Assembly (NCBI RefSeq): GCF_027886475.1 | Contig: NZ_CP115670.1 | Location: 2,976,001-3,040,000, forward strand | DNA: 64,000 bases | From: Corynebacterium sp. SCR221107 | GTDB lineage: Bacteria; Actinomycetota; Actinomycetes; Mycobacteriales; Mycobacteriaceae | Direction: 5' to 3' | Part shown: positions 17,813-26,894 of the stretch, piece after piece | Position numbering within the stretch: position 1 is the stretch's first letter | Layout: the number at the start of each line of letters is the position of its first letter | Program-made: the position numbers and the translations under genes | The notes under the pieces: model-generated | Told to the model about the DNA's origin: nothing | Database searches by the model: none | What the model saw: only the letters and a program-made list of their open reading frames with translations

Positions 17813-18280
17813 ATGGCCATGATCATCGGCGTAATCCTCATCATCTTGGGCCTGGCCCTCCTCGTCCTTGGGCTCATGGCATGGAAGCGCAAGCTGCCCG
17901 GCAACTCCATGTTTGGTATCCGCGTGCCGGAGGTTCGCAAGTCCGAAGAAGTTTGGCGCGCAGCGCACCAGGTGGCCGGCCCGATTTGGGTCGTGGGTGC
18001 GATCTCGTGGCTCCTTGGTGGACTGATCGCCTTCCCCGCCAGCGGGCTTGCCTGGGGAATGCCGGTGCTGTTTTTCATCGTCGGCATCATCCTTTTGAGC
18101 GTCGGCGCCAACTTCGGCGCGCGCACCGCGGTGCTTCTCGACGAACAAGGGTCCGCGGACTCTGATGGTTGCGATAACGGAAGCTGCAACTGCGGTGATG
18201 GCGGCTGCGCCGAAGAGGCACCCGCGCCGTCGGTCGACCTGGATGCCCTGCGCAAGGCGGCCTCCGCGCAGGATAGCTAG
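17813..18280 (+). CDS. SdpI-family membrane protein with Cys-rich tail
   Basis: A 155-residue protein with three helices (about 1-22, 58-80, 84-102) and the family motif NSMFGIRVPEVRKSEEVWRAAH between the first two. SdpI of Bacillus gives immunity to the SDP toxin; many members have no known role. Unusual is the cytoplasmic tail with five Cys in 15 residues (GCDNGSCNCGDGGC), a likely metal or redox site not typical of the family. ATG 17813 is chosen because the first helix begins at once. No operon partner: the trp promoter follows. Confidence 0.75.
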   Translation: MAMIIGVILIILGLALLVLGLMAWKRKLPGNSMFGIRVPEVRKSEEVWRAAHQVAGPIWVVGAISWLLGGLIAFPASGLAWGMPVLFFIVGIILLSVGANFGARTAVLLDEQGSADSDGCDNGSCNCGDGGCAEEAPAPSVDLDALRKAASAQDS

Positions 18281-18345
18281 AGTTTCAACCTCACCGCAGC
18301 TACCCCATCTTCTTGCCCCTGAGGCAGACAAAATGCCGTTTTGTC

Positions 18346-18375
18346 TTGCACGCGGGAAGGAAGGTGGGGTAATTT
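18346..18375 (+). promoter_or_regulatory. trp operon promoter
   Basis: TTGCAC (18346-18351), 18 bases, then TAATTT (18370-18375). Transcription would start near 18382-18383, exactly at the GTG of the leader peptide. Confidence 0.6.
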
Positions 18376-18382
18376 TTCTTTC

Positions 18383-18421
18383 GTGATCAACTCGATGCGT
18401 AACTGGTGGTGGCGCGCTTAA
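18383..18421 (+). CDS. trpL: trp leader peptide
   Basis: Twelve codons, GTG start, reading MINSMRNWWWRA with three consecutive TGG codons. Stalling at these codons when charged tRNA-Trp is scarce would allow read-through of the terminator at 18455-18498. The promoter position suggests the mRNA begins at the GTG, so the leader would be leaderless; an internal ATG at 18395 is the alternative start. Confidence 0.85.
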   Translation: MINSMRNWWWRA

Positions 18422-18428
18422 CCGGCGG

Positions 18429-18498
18429 GCCGCTTTCGCGTATCAATCATTGTCTGGCTCGCACATGCTTCCTCGACTGAAGCGGCGGGCCATTTTTT
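18429..18498 (+). promoter_or_regulatory. trp attenuator (terminator and antiterminator)
   Basis: Terminator form: TGGCTCG (18455-18461) pairs with CGGGCCA (18486-18492), enclosing GCTTC/GAAGC (18467-18471, 18479-18483), followed by six T (18493-18498). Antiterminator form: GCCGCTT (18429-18435) pairs with AAGCGGC (18480-18486), which uses the 3' inner arm. The two folds exclude each other, and the first arm lies just after the leader stop. Confidence 0.8.
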
Positions 18499-18573
18499 CT
18501 TAGACTGGTCGCCGCCCAAGCCGAAGAAGTTGTTTGATGAATCAACCCCCAAACAACGAAAGGCACATTCCCC

Positions 18574-19926
18574 ATGACCCACCAGCACCCAGTCCTCGGC
18601 GAAGTCCGCGACACCCTCATCGATGCCTACTTCGGCGAGTTCGGCGGCCAATACGTCCCCGAGGTCATGTACCCGGTGCTCGACGAGCTCGAGAAGGCCT
18701 ATGTCGATGCGCTTGCCGATCCGGAATTCGCCAAGGAGCTCGACCGGCTGCAGCGGCACTACCTCGGCCGCCCCACTCCGGTCACCGAGTGTGCCAACCT
18801 TCCGCTGGAAGGAAAGGGCCGGGGCAAGGCCCGCATTTTCTTAAAGCGTGAGGATCTCGTTCACGGCGGCGCACACAAGGGCAACCAGGTGCTCGCGCAG
18901 GCGCTGATTGCCAAGCGTTTGGGCAAGACCCGGCTGATCGCCGAGACGGGTGCGGGCCAGCACGGCACCGCCACCGCCATGGTGGCGGCCCTCATGGGCA
19001 TGGACTGCACCATCTATATGGGCGCCAAGGATGTCGCACGCCAGCAGCCGAATGTCTACCGCATGCGGCTTATGGGTGCCGAGGTCGTACCAGTGTCCAA
19101 CGAGCACGGCGATTCCATGTCCGATGCCATCGACACCGCGCTCATGGACTGGGTGGACAACCTCGCAACCACTCACTACCTGATCGGCTCCGCTGTCGGC
19201 CCGCACCCGTTCCCAAAGCTGGTCCACGAGTACCAGGCCGTGATCTCACGCGAGTCTCGCGAACAAATGCTGGAGCTTACCGGGCGTCTGCCCGATGCGG
19301 TGGTGGCCGCCGTGGGCGGTGGCTCCAACGCCATCGGTGCCTTCGCCGATTACCTCACCAATAAGCCTGGCAATGAGAAGGTCCGCATTATCGGCGTGGA
19401 GCCTGCAGGTCAAGGTCTTGATTCCGGCAAGCACGGCGCCCCACTCGAGCGCGGCTCGATCGGCATCCAGCACGGCTTCCGCTCCTTTGTCTTGCTTGAC
19501 GACGAAGGCAACGTGCTGCCCAGCTTCTCCGTCTCCGCCGGCCTGGATTACCCAGGGGTGGGCCCAGAGCACGGCTACCTGATGACCACCGGCCGCGCCG
19601 ACTACTACGGCATCACCGATGCCGAGGCACTGCAGGCCTTCCGCATGCTGTCTCGCTATGAGGGCATCATCCCAGCACTGGAGTCTTCCCACGCGCTGGC
19701 CTACGCGCTCAAGATGGCGGAGAATGCCGAGGAGACCGGTGAGGAGATCAACATTCTGGTCAACCTCTCCGGCCGCGGCGACAAGGACGTCGCCTACGTG
19801 CGCAACATCTTAGGCGATCTGGCCACGCTGGATCCGGCAACCCACCCGGTCACGCACCCGGATGTGGCCAAGGTGCTTGCCGAAATGACCGAAGAGTCCA
19901 ACCGCCACGAGGGCTTGACCCAGTAG
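18574..19926 (+). CDS. trpB: extra tryptophan synthase beta subunit at the front of the trp operon
   Basis: A 450-residue PLP enzyme that condenses indole with serine. Catalytic groups are present: the PLP lysine in [17 protein letters not shown], the glycine-rich phosphate loop [20 protein letters not shown] and SGRGDKD. The residue after the lysine is Gly where the second TrpB (24710-25969) has Thr, and the tail is about 30 residues longer. It is the first structural gene after the attenuator, 74 bases before trpE. The two copies are clearly diverged, so this may be the older native gene kept when the operon was acquired, or an indole-salvage form. The start follows GAAAGG. Confidence 0.93.
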   Translation: MTHQHPVLGEVRDTLIDAYFGEFGGQYVPEVMYPVLDELEKAYVDALADPEFAKELDRLQRHYLGRPTPVTECANLPLEGKGRGKARIFLKREDLVHGGAHKGNQVLAQALIAKRLGKTRLIAETGAGQHGTATAMVAALMGMDCTIYMGAKDVARQQPNVYRMRLMGAEVVPVSNEHGDSMSDAIDTALMDWVDNLATTHYLIGSAVGPHPFPKLVHEYQAVISRESREQMLELTGRLPDAVVAAVGGGSNAIGAFADYLTNKPGNEKVRIIGVEPAGQGLDSGKHGAPLERGSIGIQHGFRSFVLLDDEGNVLPSFSVSAGLDYPGVGPEHGYLMTTGRADYYGITDAEALQAFRMLSRYEGIIPALESSHALAYALKMAENAEETGEEINILVNLSGRGDKDVAYVRNILGDLATLDPATHPVTHPDVAKVLAEMTEESNRHEGLTQ

Positions 19927-20000
19927 TTTTCTCACCCGGCTTCCACGGCCGATTAACTATTGGTCGTGCTATAGAATAAGCCGGAACGAAAGGGATGTTA
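19927..20000 (+). promoter_or_regulatory. possible internal promoter before trpE
   Basis: TGCTATAGAAT near 19965-19975 resembles an extended -10 element. It could give trpE-A a second transcript independent of the attenuator. No good -35 is visible. Confidence 0.3.
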
Positions 20001-21548
20001 ATGATCGTCGACAAGCGAGAAGTGCGCTATCACGAGGATGCCTCGGCATTATTCGCCCACCTAGGCGGCCTCGATGCGCAGGATTCGGTGCTGCTGGAGT
20101 CCAGCGACATCGAGTCGAAGAAAAACACCATGTGCGTGGCCGTCCTCACCGCCGCCGTCCGCGTGACTTGCACCGGCCAACAGGTGGTCGCTGAGGCGCT
20201 CAGCGACACGGGACAGGCGATCGTCGATAGGTTGCGCGGCCAGCTGCCCGACTACCTCACCCACGATGACGGCTCGACCGTCACCTTCAGCTTCTCGCTG
20301 TCTGAGCTTCACGACGAGCGCAAGCGCCTGCAGGCACCGAGCACCGCCGAGGTCTTGCGCGCGCTCCAACTCGACGCGGGCTACAAGGGGTCCAACCTCC
20401 CCTTCCTCGGAGGTGGCTTCGCCTTCGACTATCTCGAAACCTTTGAGAAGCTGTCCACGGTCCGCGAGGGCCTGAACACCTACCCCGACTTCCAGTTCCT
20501 CGTCGCGGAAACCTATCTCCTCATCGATCACCTCTCGCGCACCGCCGAGGTGGAGGCCGTAGGCGTCGATGGGCAAGCGCTGACCACACGCCTCGACGAT
20601 CTCGTGGAGCAGATCGCCGCGGCGCCGACCACCTATGAGGAGCCCACGCCAACCGCCGACGAGCCGTTACGGGTGCTGGCAACCGTGACCGATGCGGAAT
20701 TCCGCGACCAGGTCAAAGCACTCAAGGGCAACATCTACGACGGCGATATCTATCAGGTAGTGCCCGCACGCGCCTTCGAGATGACCTGCGACGATGCCTT
20801 TGCTGCTTACCGACGCCTACGGTCGACCAACCCCAGCCCCTACATGTTCTACGTGCGTGGCCTGGCGGCGGGGAAGACCTACGAGCTCATCGGCGCCTCC
20901 CCGGAGTCTAACTTGAAGTTCGACGCCGCTACCCGCGAGGTGCAGCTCTATCCGATCGCCGGCACCCGCCCGCGCGGGCTCAACCCGGACGGGAGCATCA
21001 ACCACGAGCTCGACATCCGCGCCGAGTTGGATATGCGCACCGACGCCAAGGAGATCGCCGAGCACACGATGCTCGTGGACCTTGCGCGCAATGATTTGGC
21101 GCGCGTCGCTGTGCCCGCCACTCGCCGCGTCGCCGACCTGCTTCAGGTCGATCGCTACTCCCGCGTCATGCACCTGGTCAGCCGAGTGACTGCAACGCTG
21201 GATCCAGACTTCGACGCGCTCGACGCCTACCGTGCCTGCATGAACATGGGAACACTGACCGGAGCACCTAAATTGCGTGCAATGGAACTACTGCGCGGGG
21301 TGGAGCAGACCCGGCGCGGTTCCTACGGCGGCGCCGTCGGCTATCTGCGCGGCGATGGTTCGATGGACACCTGCATCGTCATCCGCTCGGCATTCATCCA
21401 AGACGGCAAGGCCATCGTCCAAGCCGGCGCGGGTGTCGTGCGCGACTCCTCTCCACAATCGGAGGCCGACGAGACACTCCACAAAGCCTATGCCGTCATC
21501 AACGCCATCGCGCTGGCACAGGGAACGACCCCCGAGGTGATCCGCTAA
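20001..21548 (+). CDS. trpE: anthranilate synthase component I
   Basis: A 515-residue enzyme converting chorismate to anthranilate with the amidotransferase TrpG. The feedback element LLESSDIESK (about 31-40) is the tryptophan site. Catalytic-domain motifs include DGDIYQVVPAR, PIAGTRPRG, HTMLVDLARNDLARVA and the C-terminal GAGVVRDSSPQSEADE. ATG 20001 is preferred over ATG 19995 because GAAAGGG lies seven bases before it but only one base before the other. Its stop overlaps the trpG start by one base. Confidence 0.95.
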   Translation: MIVDKREVRYHEDASALFAHLGGLDAQDSVLLESSDIESKKNTMCVAVLTAAVRVTCTGQQVVAEALSDTGQAIVDRLRGQLPDYLTHDDGSTVTFSFSLSELHDERKRLQAPSTAEVLRALQLDAGYKGSNLPFLGGGFAFDYLETFEKLSTVREGLNTYPDFQFLVAETYLLIDHLSRTAEVEAVGVDGQALTTRLDDLVEQIAAAPTTYEEPTPTADEPLRVLATVTDAEFRDQVKALKGNIYDGDIYQVVPARAFEMTCDDAFAAYRRLRSTNPSPYMFYVRGLAAGKTYELIGASPESNLKFDAATREVQLYPIAGTRPRGLNPDGSINHELDIRAELDMRTDAKEIAEHTMLVDLARNDLARVAVPATRRVADLLQVDRYSRVMHLVSRVTATLDPDFDALDAYRACMNMGTLTGAPKLRAMELLRGVEQTRRGSYGGAVGYLRGDGSMDTCIVIRSAFIQDGKAIVQAGAGVVRDSSPQSEADETLHKAYAVINAIALAQGTTPEVIR

Positions 21549-22177
21549 TGAACAAAGACATCCACGTCGTGCTGGTCGATAACCACGACTCCTTCGTCTA
21601 TAACCTAGTCGACGCGCTCGCCGTTGGCGGCTATAAGACCACGGTGTTCCGCAATACCGTGGCGGTGGAGGAGATGCTCGCCGCCAAGCCCGACCTCATC
21701 GTGCTCTCGCCGGGTCCGGGCCACCCGCTCGAGGCGGGCAACATGATGACGCTCATCGACACCGTCATCGGGGAGGTACCGATACTTGGCATCTGCCTGG
21801 GATTCCAGGCACTTCTCGAGCACTTCGGCGGCAAGGTGGGTCCGTGCGGCCCGGTCCACGGCACCACCGATCGCATGACCCTGAGCGAAGCCGGCCTTGC
21901 CAGCCCCATCTTCGCCGACCTCACCGTCGACGCCGGTCCGGAAAACGGCTTCCACGGCACCCAGGTTCCCATTGCGCGCTACCATTCCTTAGGTTGCACA
22001 CAAGCAGACACCCTTATCTCCCTGGGAACCTGCGATTCGGAGATCGGCAAGGTGATCATGGCCGCGCAGTCCCCGGACGGCAAGGCCATCGGCCTCCAGT
22101 TCCACCCGGAGTCGGTGCTCTCCCCGAAGGGCCCCATCATTCTCGATCGCTGTATCGCGGCTCTGTTGGAGACCTAA
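21548..22177 (+). CDS. trpG: anthranilate synthase component II (glutamine amidotransferase)
   Basis: A 209-residue class I amidotransferase supplying ammonia to TrpE. The nucleophile is in GICLGFQ, the oxyanion loop in LSPGPGHPLEAG, and the His-Glu pair in QFHPESVLS. The start codon shares its A with the trpE stop (TAATG), so the subunits are translationally coupled. It is a separate protein here, not fused to TrpD as in enterics. Confidence 0.95.
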   Translation: MNKDIHVVLVDNHDSFVYNLVDALAVGGYKTTVFRNTVAVEEMLAAKPDLIVLSPGPGHPLEAGNMMTLIDTVIGEVPILGICLGFQALLEHFGGKVGPCGPVHGTTDRMTLSEAGLASPIFADLTVDAGPENGFHGTQVPIARYHSLGCTQADTLISLGTCDSEIGKVIMAAQSPDGKAIGLQFHPESVLSPKGPIILDRCIAALLET

Positions 22178-22264
22178 CCAAGCCCCATTGCAATGTGATT
22201 AAATTGCATTCAATTTACATGAACTTTCCCCGTTAACCCCGATATCTCACAAGAGGCAAGAATT

Positions 22265-23290
22265 ATGTCAACTGAAGACAACGTTGGACTGCTCCTGAAG
22301 TACCTCGACAACTTCCATCCCACCATCGAAGAGGCCGAGGCAGTGTTTCGCCCGCTGACTTTCGGCGAGTACGAAGACATCCACATCGCCGCGCTGCTGG
22401 CGACCCTGCGCACCCGCGGCGAGACCTTCGCCGACATCGCGGGTGCCGCCCGCGCCTTCCTCGACGCCGCGCGCCCCTTCCCGATTAGCGGCAAGGGCCT
22501 GCTCGATACCGCCGGCACCGGCGGCGACGGCGCCAACACCATCAACATCACCACCGGCGCCTCGCTCATCGCCGCCGTCGGTGGCGCCAAGGTGGTCAAG
22601 TGCGGCAACCGCTCGGTCAGCTCCAAGTCCGGCTCGGCCGACGTGCTTGAGGCTTTGAATATCCCGCTCGACCTCGATCCGGAGCGAGCCTTGCGCCAGT
22701 TCGAGGCCTCCAACTTCACCTTCTTGTTTGCGCCTGCCTACCATCCGGCCGTCGCTCACGTCATGCCGGTGCGCCGCGCTTTGAAGGTGCCCACCATCTT
22801 CAACACCCTGGGCCCCATCATCGCGCCGGCGAAGCCAGAGTTCCAGGTCATGGGCGTTGCCAAGCCGCAAATCGGTGAGATGGTCGCCGAGACCTTCCGC
22901 GTCCTCGGTCGCGGCCATGCCATCGTCGTCCACGGCTCGGGTACCGACGAGATCGCCGTTCACGGCCCCACCAAGATCTGGGAGGTTCGCGGTGAAGAAA
23001 TCACGCACTACGAGATCACCCCTGATGATCTTGGTCTTGGCACCTACGCACTCTCCGAGCTCGCCGGCGGCGACGGCGCCGAGAACGCCCGCCTCATGCG
23101 CCAGAGTTTCGCTGGCAAGGGCCCGCGGGCGCACCGCGACGCCCTGGCCGCCAACGCTGGTGGCATGTTCTACGTCACCGGTATCACCGATTCCATCAAG
23201 GAGGGTGCGGAGCTGGCTATTGATCTGCTGGAGTCCGGCCAGGTCAACCAGTGGCTGAAGTTTCACGAGGAGGCAAACTATGGGAAGTAA
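22265..23290 (+). CDS. trpD: anthranilate phosphoribosyltransferase
   Basis: A 341-residue enzyme transferring phosphoribose from PRPP to anthranilate. PRPP-site motifs: GTGGDGANTINITTGAS, KCGNRSVSSKSGSADVLEA, and the family stretch FLFAPAYHPAVAHVMPVRR. An 87-base A+T-rich gap separates it from trpG, the only gap inside trpE-A above a few bases. It overlaps the start of trpC by 11 bases. Confidence 0.95.
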   Translation: MSTEDNVGLLLKYLDNFHPTIEEAEAVFRPLTFGEYEDIHIAALLATLRTRGETFADIAGAARAFLDAARPFPISGKGLLDTAGTGGDGANTINITTGASLIAAVGGAKVVKCGNRSVSSKSGSADVLEALNIPLDLDPERALRQFEASNFTFLFAPAYHPAVAHVMPVRRALKVPTIFNTLGPIIAPAKPEFQVMGVAKPQIGEMVAETFRVLGRGHAIVVHGSGTDEIAVHGPTKIWEVRGEEITHYEITPDDLGLGTYALSELAGGDGAENARLMRQSFAGKGPRAHRDALAANAGGMFYVTGITDSIKEGAELAIDLLESGQVNQWLKFHEEANYGK

Positions 23291-24701
23291 TCTTCCCACC
23301 GTGCTCGAGGGCATCGTTTCTGCCCGCCGCGGCCACCTGCAAGAGATCCGGGAGCGGATCGCGCACGTGGACGTCGACAAGCTGGAAAAGTCCGACCGCA
23401 GCCTCTTCGAAAACCTCTACGGGCACAGCAATGCCTTCATCATGGAGTGTAAATCCGCCTCACCTTCGCTGGGACTTATCCGCGGCGATTATCATCCCGG
23501 CGACATCGCGCGGGTGTACTCGCGCTACGCGGCAGGCATTTCGGTGCTGTGCGAGCCGGAGCGCTTCCACGGCGATTACAATCATCTGGCCACCGTGCGC
23601 GCCTCCACGCACCTGCCGGTGCTGTGCAAGGACTTCATCATCGATAAGGTGCAGATCCACGCCGCGCGCTACTTCGGCGCCGACGCCGTCTTGCTCATGC
23701 TTTCCGTGCTTTCCGACGAAGAGTATGCCGAACTTGCCGCCGAGGCCGAGCGCTTCGGGCTCGACGTCCTGACTGAGATCATCGACGAGGAAGAGCTCGC
23801 GCGCGCCACCCGCCTGGGTGCGAAGATCTTTGGCATCAATCACCGCAATCTTCACGACCTTTCCATCGACCTCACCCGCTCCGGCAGGCTAGCGGCACTC
23901 GCCCCAAAGGGCGTGGCGATCGTGTCCGAATCGGGCATCCGGGATAACGCGACGGTGCGCGCGCTCGGCGGGCATTCCAACGCCTTCCTCGTCGGCTCGC
24001 AGCTGACCGGACAGCCAGATATCGACCGTGCTGCCCGTGAGCTCGTCTACGGCCCCAACAAGGTCTGCGGGCTGCGCAGCGGGAGCGCGGCTCAAGCCGC
24101 TCGCGCCGCGGGTGCGGTCTATGGCGGCCTCGTGTTCGAGGAGGTGTCGCCGCGCAATGTTTCACGTGAAACAGCGCAGGAAATCATCGCCGCCGAGCCC
24201 GGACTGAAGTTCGTGGCCGTGTCCCGCCGCACCGCCGGTTGGGAGGAGCTTGCGTTCGACGGCATCTCCGTCCTCCAGATCCACGCACCTTACCAGGGCA
24301 GCCTGGAGGCCGAGCGGGCACTCATCGCCAGCGTCCGCGCGGTCGCGGGGGAGCGGGAGGTCTGGCGCGCGGTATCGATGAGCACCACAGAGGACGCCGC
24401 ACTGGCAACGGCGCTGGCGGAAGACGTCGACAAGCTCATTCTCGACGCCGGCAACGGCGGCACGGGTGCAAGCTTTGATTGGACGCTGGTTCCCCAGGAG
24501 GTCAAGCACAAGGCCCTGCTGGCCGGCGGACTGCGCGCGGACACGGTCACCGATGCCCTCGGCGTCGGATGCGTCGGCCTCGACCTTAATTCCGGGCTCG
24601 AATATCCCGCCGACGCCGGCGTGTCGGCCGGGCACAAGGACGCCGCCCAGATTCAAGCAGCATTTAACGCGATCCGCACATACGTGAAAAACGAAAAGTA
24701 G
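23280..24701 (+). CDS. trpC: bifunctional indole-3-glycerol-phosphate synthase / phosphoribosylanthranilate isomerase
   Basis: A 473-residue fusion of two barrels, catalysing steps 3 and 4. N-terminal IGPS (1-255): [36 protein letters not shown] and SESGI. C-terminal PRAI (about 258-473): KVCGLRSG (catalytic Cys), LDAGNGGTG and LAGGL. The fused TrpC-TrpF form is typical of enteric bacteria and corynebacteria, in line with the idea that the coryneform operon was acquired as a block. A perfect parS site at 24158-24173 is embedded in the isomerase part, encoding NVSRETA. Confidence 0.95.
   Translation: MGSNLPTVLEGIVSARRGHLQEIRERIAHVDVDKLEKSDRSLFENLYGHSNAFIMECKSASPSLGLIRGDYHPGDIARVYSRYAAGISVLCEPERFHGDYNHLATVRASTHLPVLCKDFIIDKVQIHAARYFGADAVLLMLSVLSDEEYAELAAEAERFGLDVLTEIIDEEELARATRLGAKIFGINHRNLHDLSIDLTRSGRLAALAPKGVAIVSESGIRDNATVRALGGHSNAFLVGSQLTGQPDIDRAARELVYGPNKVCGLRSGSAAQAARAAGAVYGGLVFEEVSPRNVSRETAQEIIAAEPGLKFVAVSRRTAGWEELAFDGISVLQIHAPYQGSLEAERALIASVRAVAGEREVWRAVSMSTTEDAALATALAEDVDKLILDAGNGGTGASFDWTLVPQEVKHKALLAGGLRADTVTDALGVGCVGLDLNSGLEYPADAGVSAGHKDAAQIQAAFNAIRTYVKNEK
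24158..24173. promoter_or_regulatory. parS: parS site 2, inside trpC
   Basis: TGTTTCACGTGAAACA, perfect, within the isomerase half of trpC, where it is translated as NVSRETA. Confidence 0.95.
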
Positions 24702-24709
24702 GAACCACC

Positions 24710-25969
24710 ATGACTGATAATTACTCCGCGCTGCGCGACGGCGGGGCGACCCTGCTGCCCGCTTACTTCGGCGAATTCGGTGGCCAGTTCGTCCCCGAAT
24801 CCCTCATCCCGGCCCTCGACCAGCTCGAGAAGGCCTTTGTGGATGCGCAAAATGACCCAGAGTTCCGCAAGGAACTCGCTGGCTATCTCAAGGACTACCT
24901 GGGCCGCCCGACCCCGCTGACGGAATGCTCCAACCTCCCCTTGGCCGGCAAGGGCAAGGGTCACGCCCGCATCTTCCTCAAGCGCGAGGACCTGGTCCAC
25001 GGTGGCGCCCACAAGACCAACCAGGTCATCGGCCAGGCACTTCTGGCCAAGCGCATGGGCAAGACCCGCATCATCGCCGAGACCGGTGCGGGCCAGCACG
25101 GCACCGCCACCGCGCTTGCCTGCGCGCTGCTCGGCCTCGACTGCGTTATCTACATGGGCGCAAAAGACGTCGAACGCCAGCAGCCGAACGTCTACCGCAT
25201 GCAACTCATGGGCGCGAAGGTCGTTCCCGTCGACTCCGGCTCCGGCACACTTAAGGACGCGGTCAACGAAGCACTGCGCGACTGGACGGCCACCTTCCAC
25301 GAGTCTCACTACCTGCTCGGCACCGCCGCAGGCCCGCACCCTTTCCCCACGATCGTGCGTGAGTTCCATCGCGTCATCTCCGAGGAGGCCAAACAGCAGA
25401 TGCTTGAGCGCACCGGTGGCCTGCCGGATGTCGTCGTTGCCTGCGTCGGCGGCGGTTCCAACGCGATCGGCATGTTCGCCGACTTCATCGACGAGCCGAG
25501 CGTGGAACTTGTCGGCGCCGAGCCCGGCGGCGAGGGCCTAAGCTCCGGCAAACACGGCGCAACCATCTCCAACGGCCAGATCGGCATCCTCCACGGCGCC
25601 AAGAGCTACCTGATGCGCAACTCCGACGGCCAGGTAGAGGAGTCCTATTCGATCTCGGCAGGCCTCGACTACCCGGGCGTTGGACCGCAGCACGCCTACT
25701 TGTCCGCGTCCGGCCGCGCGACTTACGTGGCCATCACCGACGCCGAGGCACTCGAAGCCTTCCAGCTTCTCAGCCTCAAGGAGGGCATCATCCCCGCCCT
25801 CGAGTCCTCCCACGCAATGGCCTATGCCCTCAAGCGCGCGGCACTTGCCGAAGAAGAAGGAAAGGACATCACCATCCTGGTGTCCCTGTCCGGCCGTGGC
25901 GATAAGGACGTCGACCACGTCCGTCGCACCCTCGAAGCCAACCCCGAGCTCAAGCTGAAGGAGCAGTAA
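24710..25969 (+). CDS. trpB: tryptophan synthase beta subunit (operon copy)
   Basis: A 419-residue TrpB at its usual place before trpA (two-base gap). PLP lysine in [41 protein letters not shown] and SGRGDKD are all canonical, and the length is standard. Together with TrpA it should form the channelled synthase. The start follows GTAGGAACC. Compared with the front copy at 18574 the framework is shared but many positions differ, so the pair is not a recent duplication. Confidence 0.95.
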   Translation: MTDNYSALRDGGATLLPAYFGEFGGQFVPESLIPALDQLEKAFVDAQNDPEFRKELAGYLKDYLGRPTPLTECSNLPLAGKGKGHARIFLKREDLVHGGAHKTNQVIGQALLAKRMGKTRIIAETGAGQHGTATALACALLGLDCVIYMGAKDVERQQPNVYRMQLMGAKVVPVDSGSGTLKDAVNEALRDWTATFHESHYLLGTAAGPHPFPTIVREFHRVISEEAKQQMLERTGGLPDVVVACVGGGSNAIGMFADFIDEPSVELVGAEPGGEGLSSGKHGATISNGQIGILHGAKSYLMRNSDGQVEESYSISAGLDYPGVGPQHAYLSASGRATYVAITDAEALEAFQLLSLKEGIIPALESSHAMAYALKRAALAEEEGKDITILVSLSGRGDKDVDHVRRTLEANPELKLKEQ

Positions 25970-25971
25970 AC

Positions 25972-26808
25972 ATGAGCCGCTACGACAAGCTTTTCGCCGA
26001 CCTCACCGCCCGCGGGGAAGGTGCGTTCGTGCCCTTCATCATGCTCGGCGACCCCAGCCCGGAAGACTCACTGGAGATCATTCGCACCGTCGTCAACGCG
26101 GGTGCCGACGCCCTCGAGCTCGGCGTACCCTTCTCCGATCCTGTCGCCGACGGTCCCACCATCCAGAAGTCCCACCTGCGCGCCCTCGACAATGGGGCCA
26201 CCGTCGAAGGCTCCCTGGCGCTCATCCGCCAGATACGCGCCGAGTTCCCGGACTTGCCGATCGGCATGCTCATCTACGGCAATGTCCCCTTTACCCGTGG
26301 CCTCGAACCCTTCTACCAGGAATTCAAGGACGCTGGCGCGGACTCCATCCTCCTGCCGGATGTTCCCGTGCGCGAGGGTAAGCCCTTCATCGCCGCGGCG
26401 AAGAAGGCGGACATCGCCCCGATCTTCATCGCACCCGCGCAATCCCGTGAGGACACCCTGCAGGGCGTGGCAGCCCACTCCGAGGGCTACATCTATGCGA
26501 TTTCCCGCGATGGCGTGACCGGCACCGAGCGCGAGTCTCAAACAACGGGTCTCAAGGATGTCGTCGCCAACGTCACCCGCTTCGGTGGCGCCCCCGTGCT
26601 CCTTGGTTTTGGTATCTCCACGCCAAAGCATGTGGCTGATGCCATCGCGGCCGGTGCGGCCGGCGCCATTACGGGTTCGGCGATCACATCGATCATCGAG
26701 TCCCACTGCGAAGGCGCACACCCGAACCCAGCACACATCACGGACCTGCCAGGACTGAAGGCAGAACTCACCGAGTTCGTCTCCGCCATGAAACAGGCAA
26801 CGAAGTAG
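25972..26808 (+). CDS. trpA: tryptophan synthase alpha subunit
   Basis: A 278-residue barrel that cleaves indole-3-glycerol phosphate to indole and glyceraldehyde 3-phosphate. Catalytic Glu and Asp lie in ALELGVPFSDPVADGP; PLLPDVP-type substrate loop as SILLPDVPVREGK; phosphate loop as GFGISTP and GAAGAITGSAI. It is the last gene of the operon, followed by a terminator. Confidence 0.95.
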   Translation: MSRYDKLFADLTARGEGAFVPFIMLGDPSPEDSLEIIRTVVNAGADALELGVPFSDPVADGPTIQKSHLRALDNGATVEGSLALIRQIRAEFPDLPIGMLIYGNVPFTRGLEPFYQEFKDAGADSILLPDVPVREGKPFIAAAKKADIAPIFIAPAQSREDTLQGVAAHSEGYIYAISRDGVTGTERESQTTGLKDVVANVTRFGGAPVLLGFGISTPKHVADAIAAGAAGAITGSAITSIIESHCEGAHPNPAHITDLPGLKAELTEFVSAMKQATK

Positions 26809-26854
26809 TACCACGCGGGCCACGACCTACCGCCGCTTTTCAGCAATCACACCT

Positions 26855-26894
26855 AAGCCTAGGCATGCAGCAACGGTTGCATGCATAGGCTTTT
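26855..26894 (+). terminator. terminator of the trp operon
   Basis: AAGCCTAGGCATGCA (26855-26869) pairs with TGCATGCATAGGCTT (26878-26892) with one mismatch, followed by TTTTGC. It lies 47 bases after the trpA stop. Confidence 0.85.
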
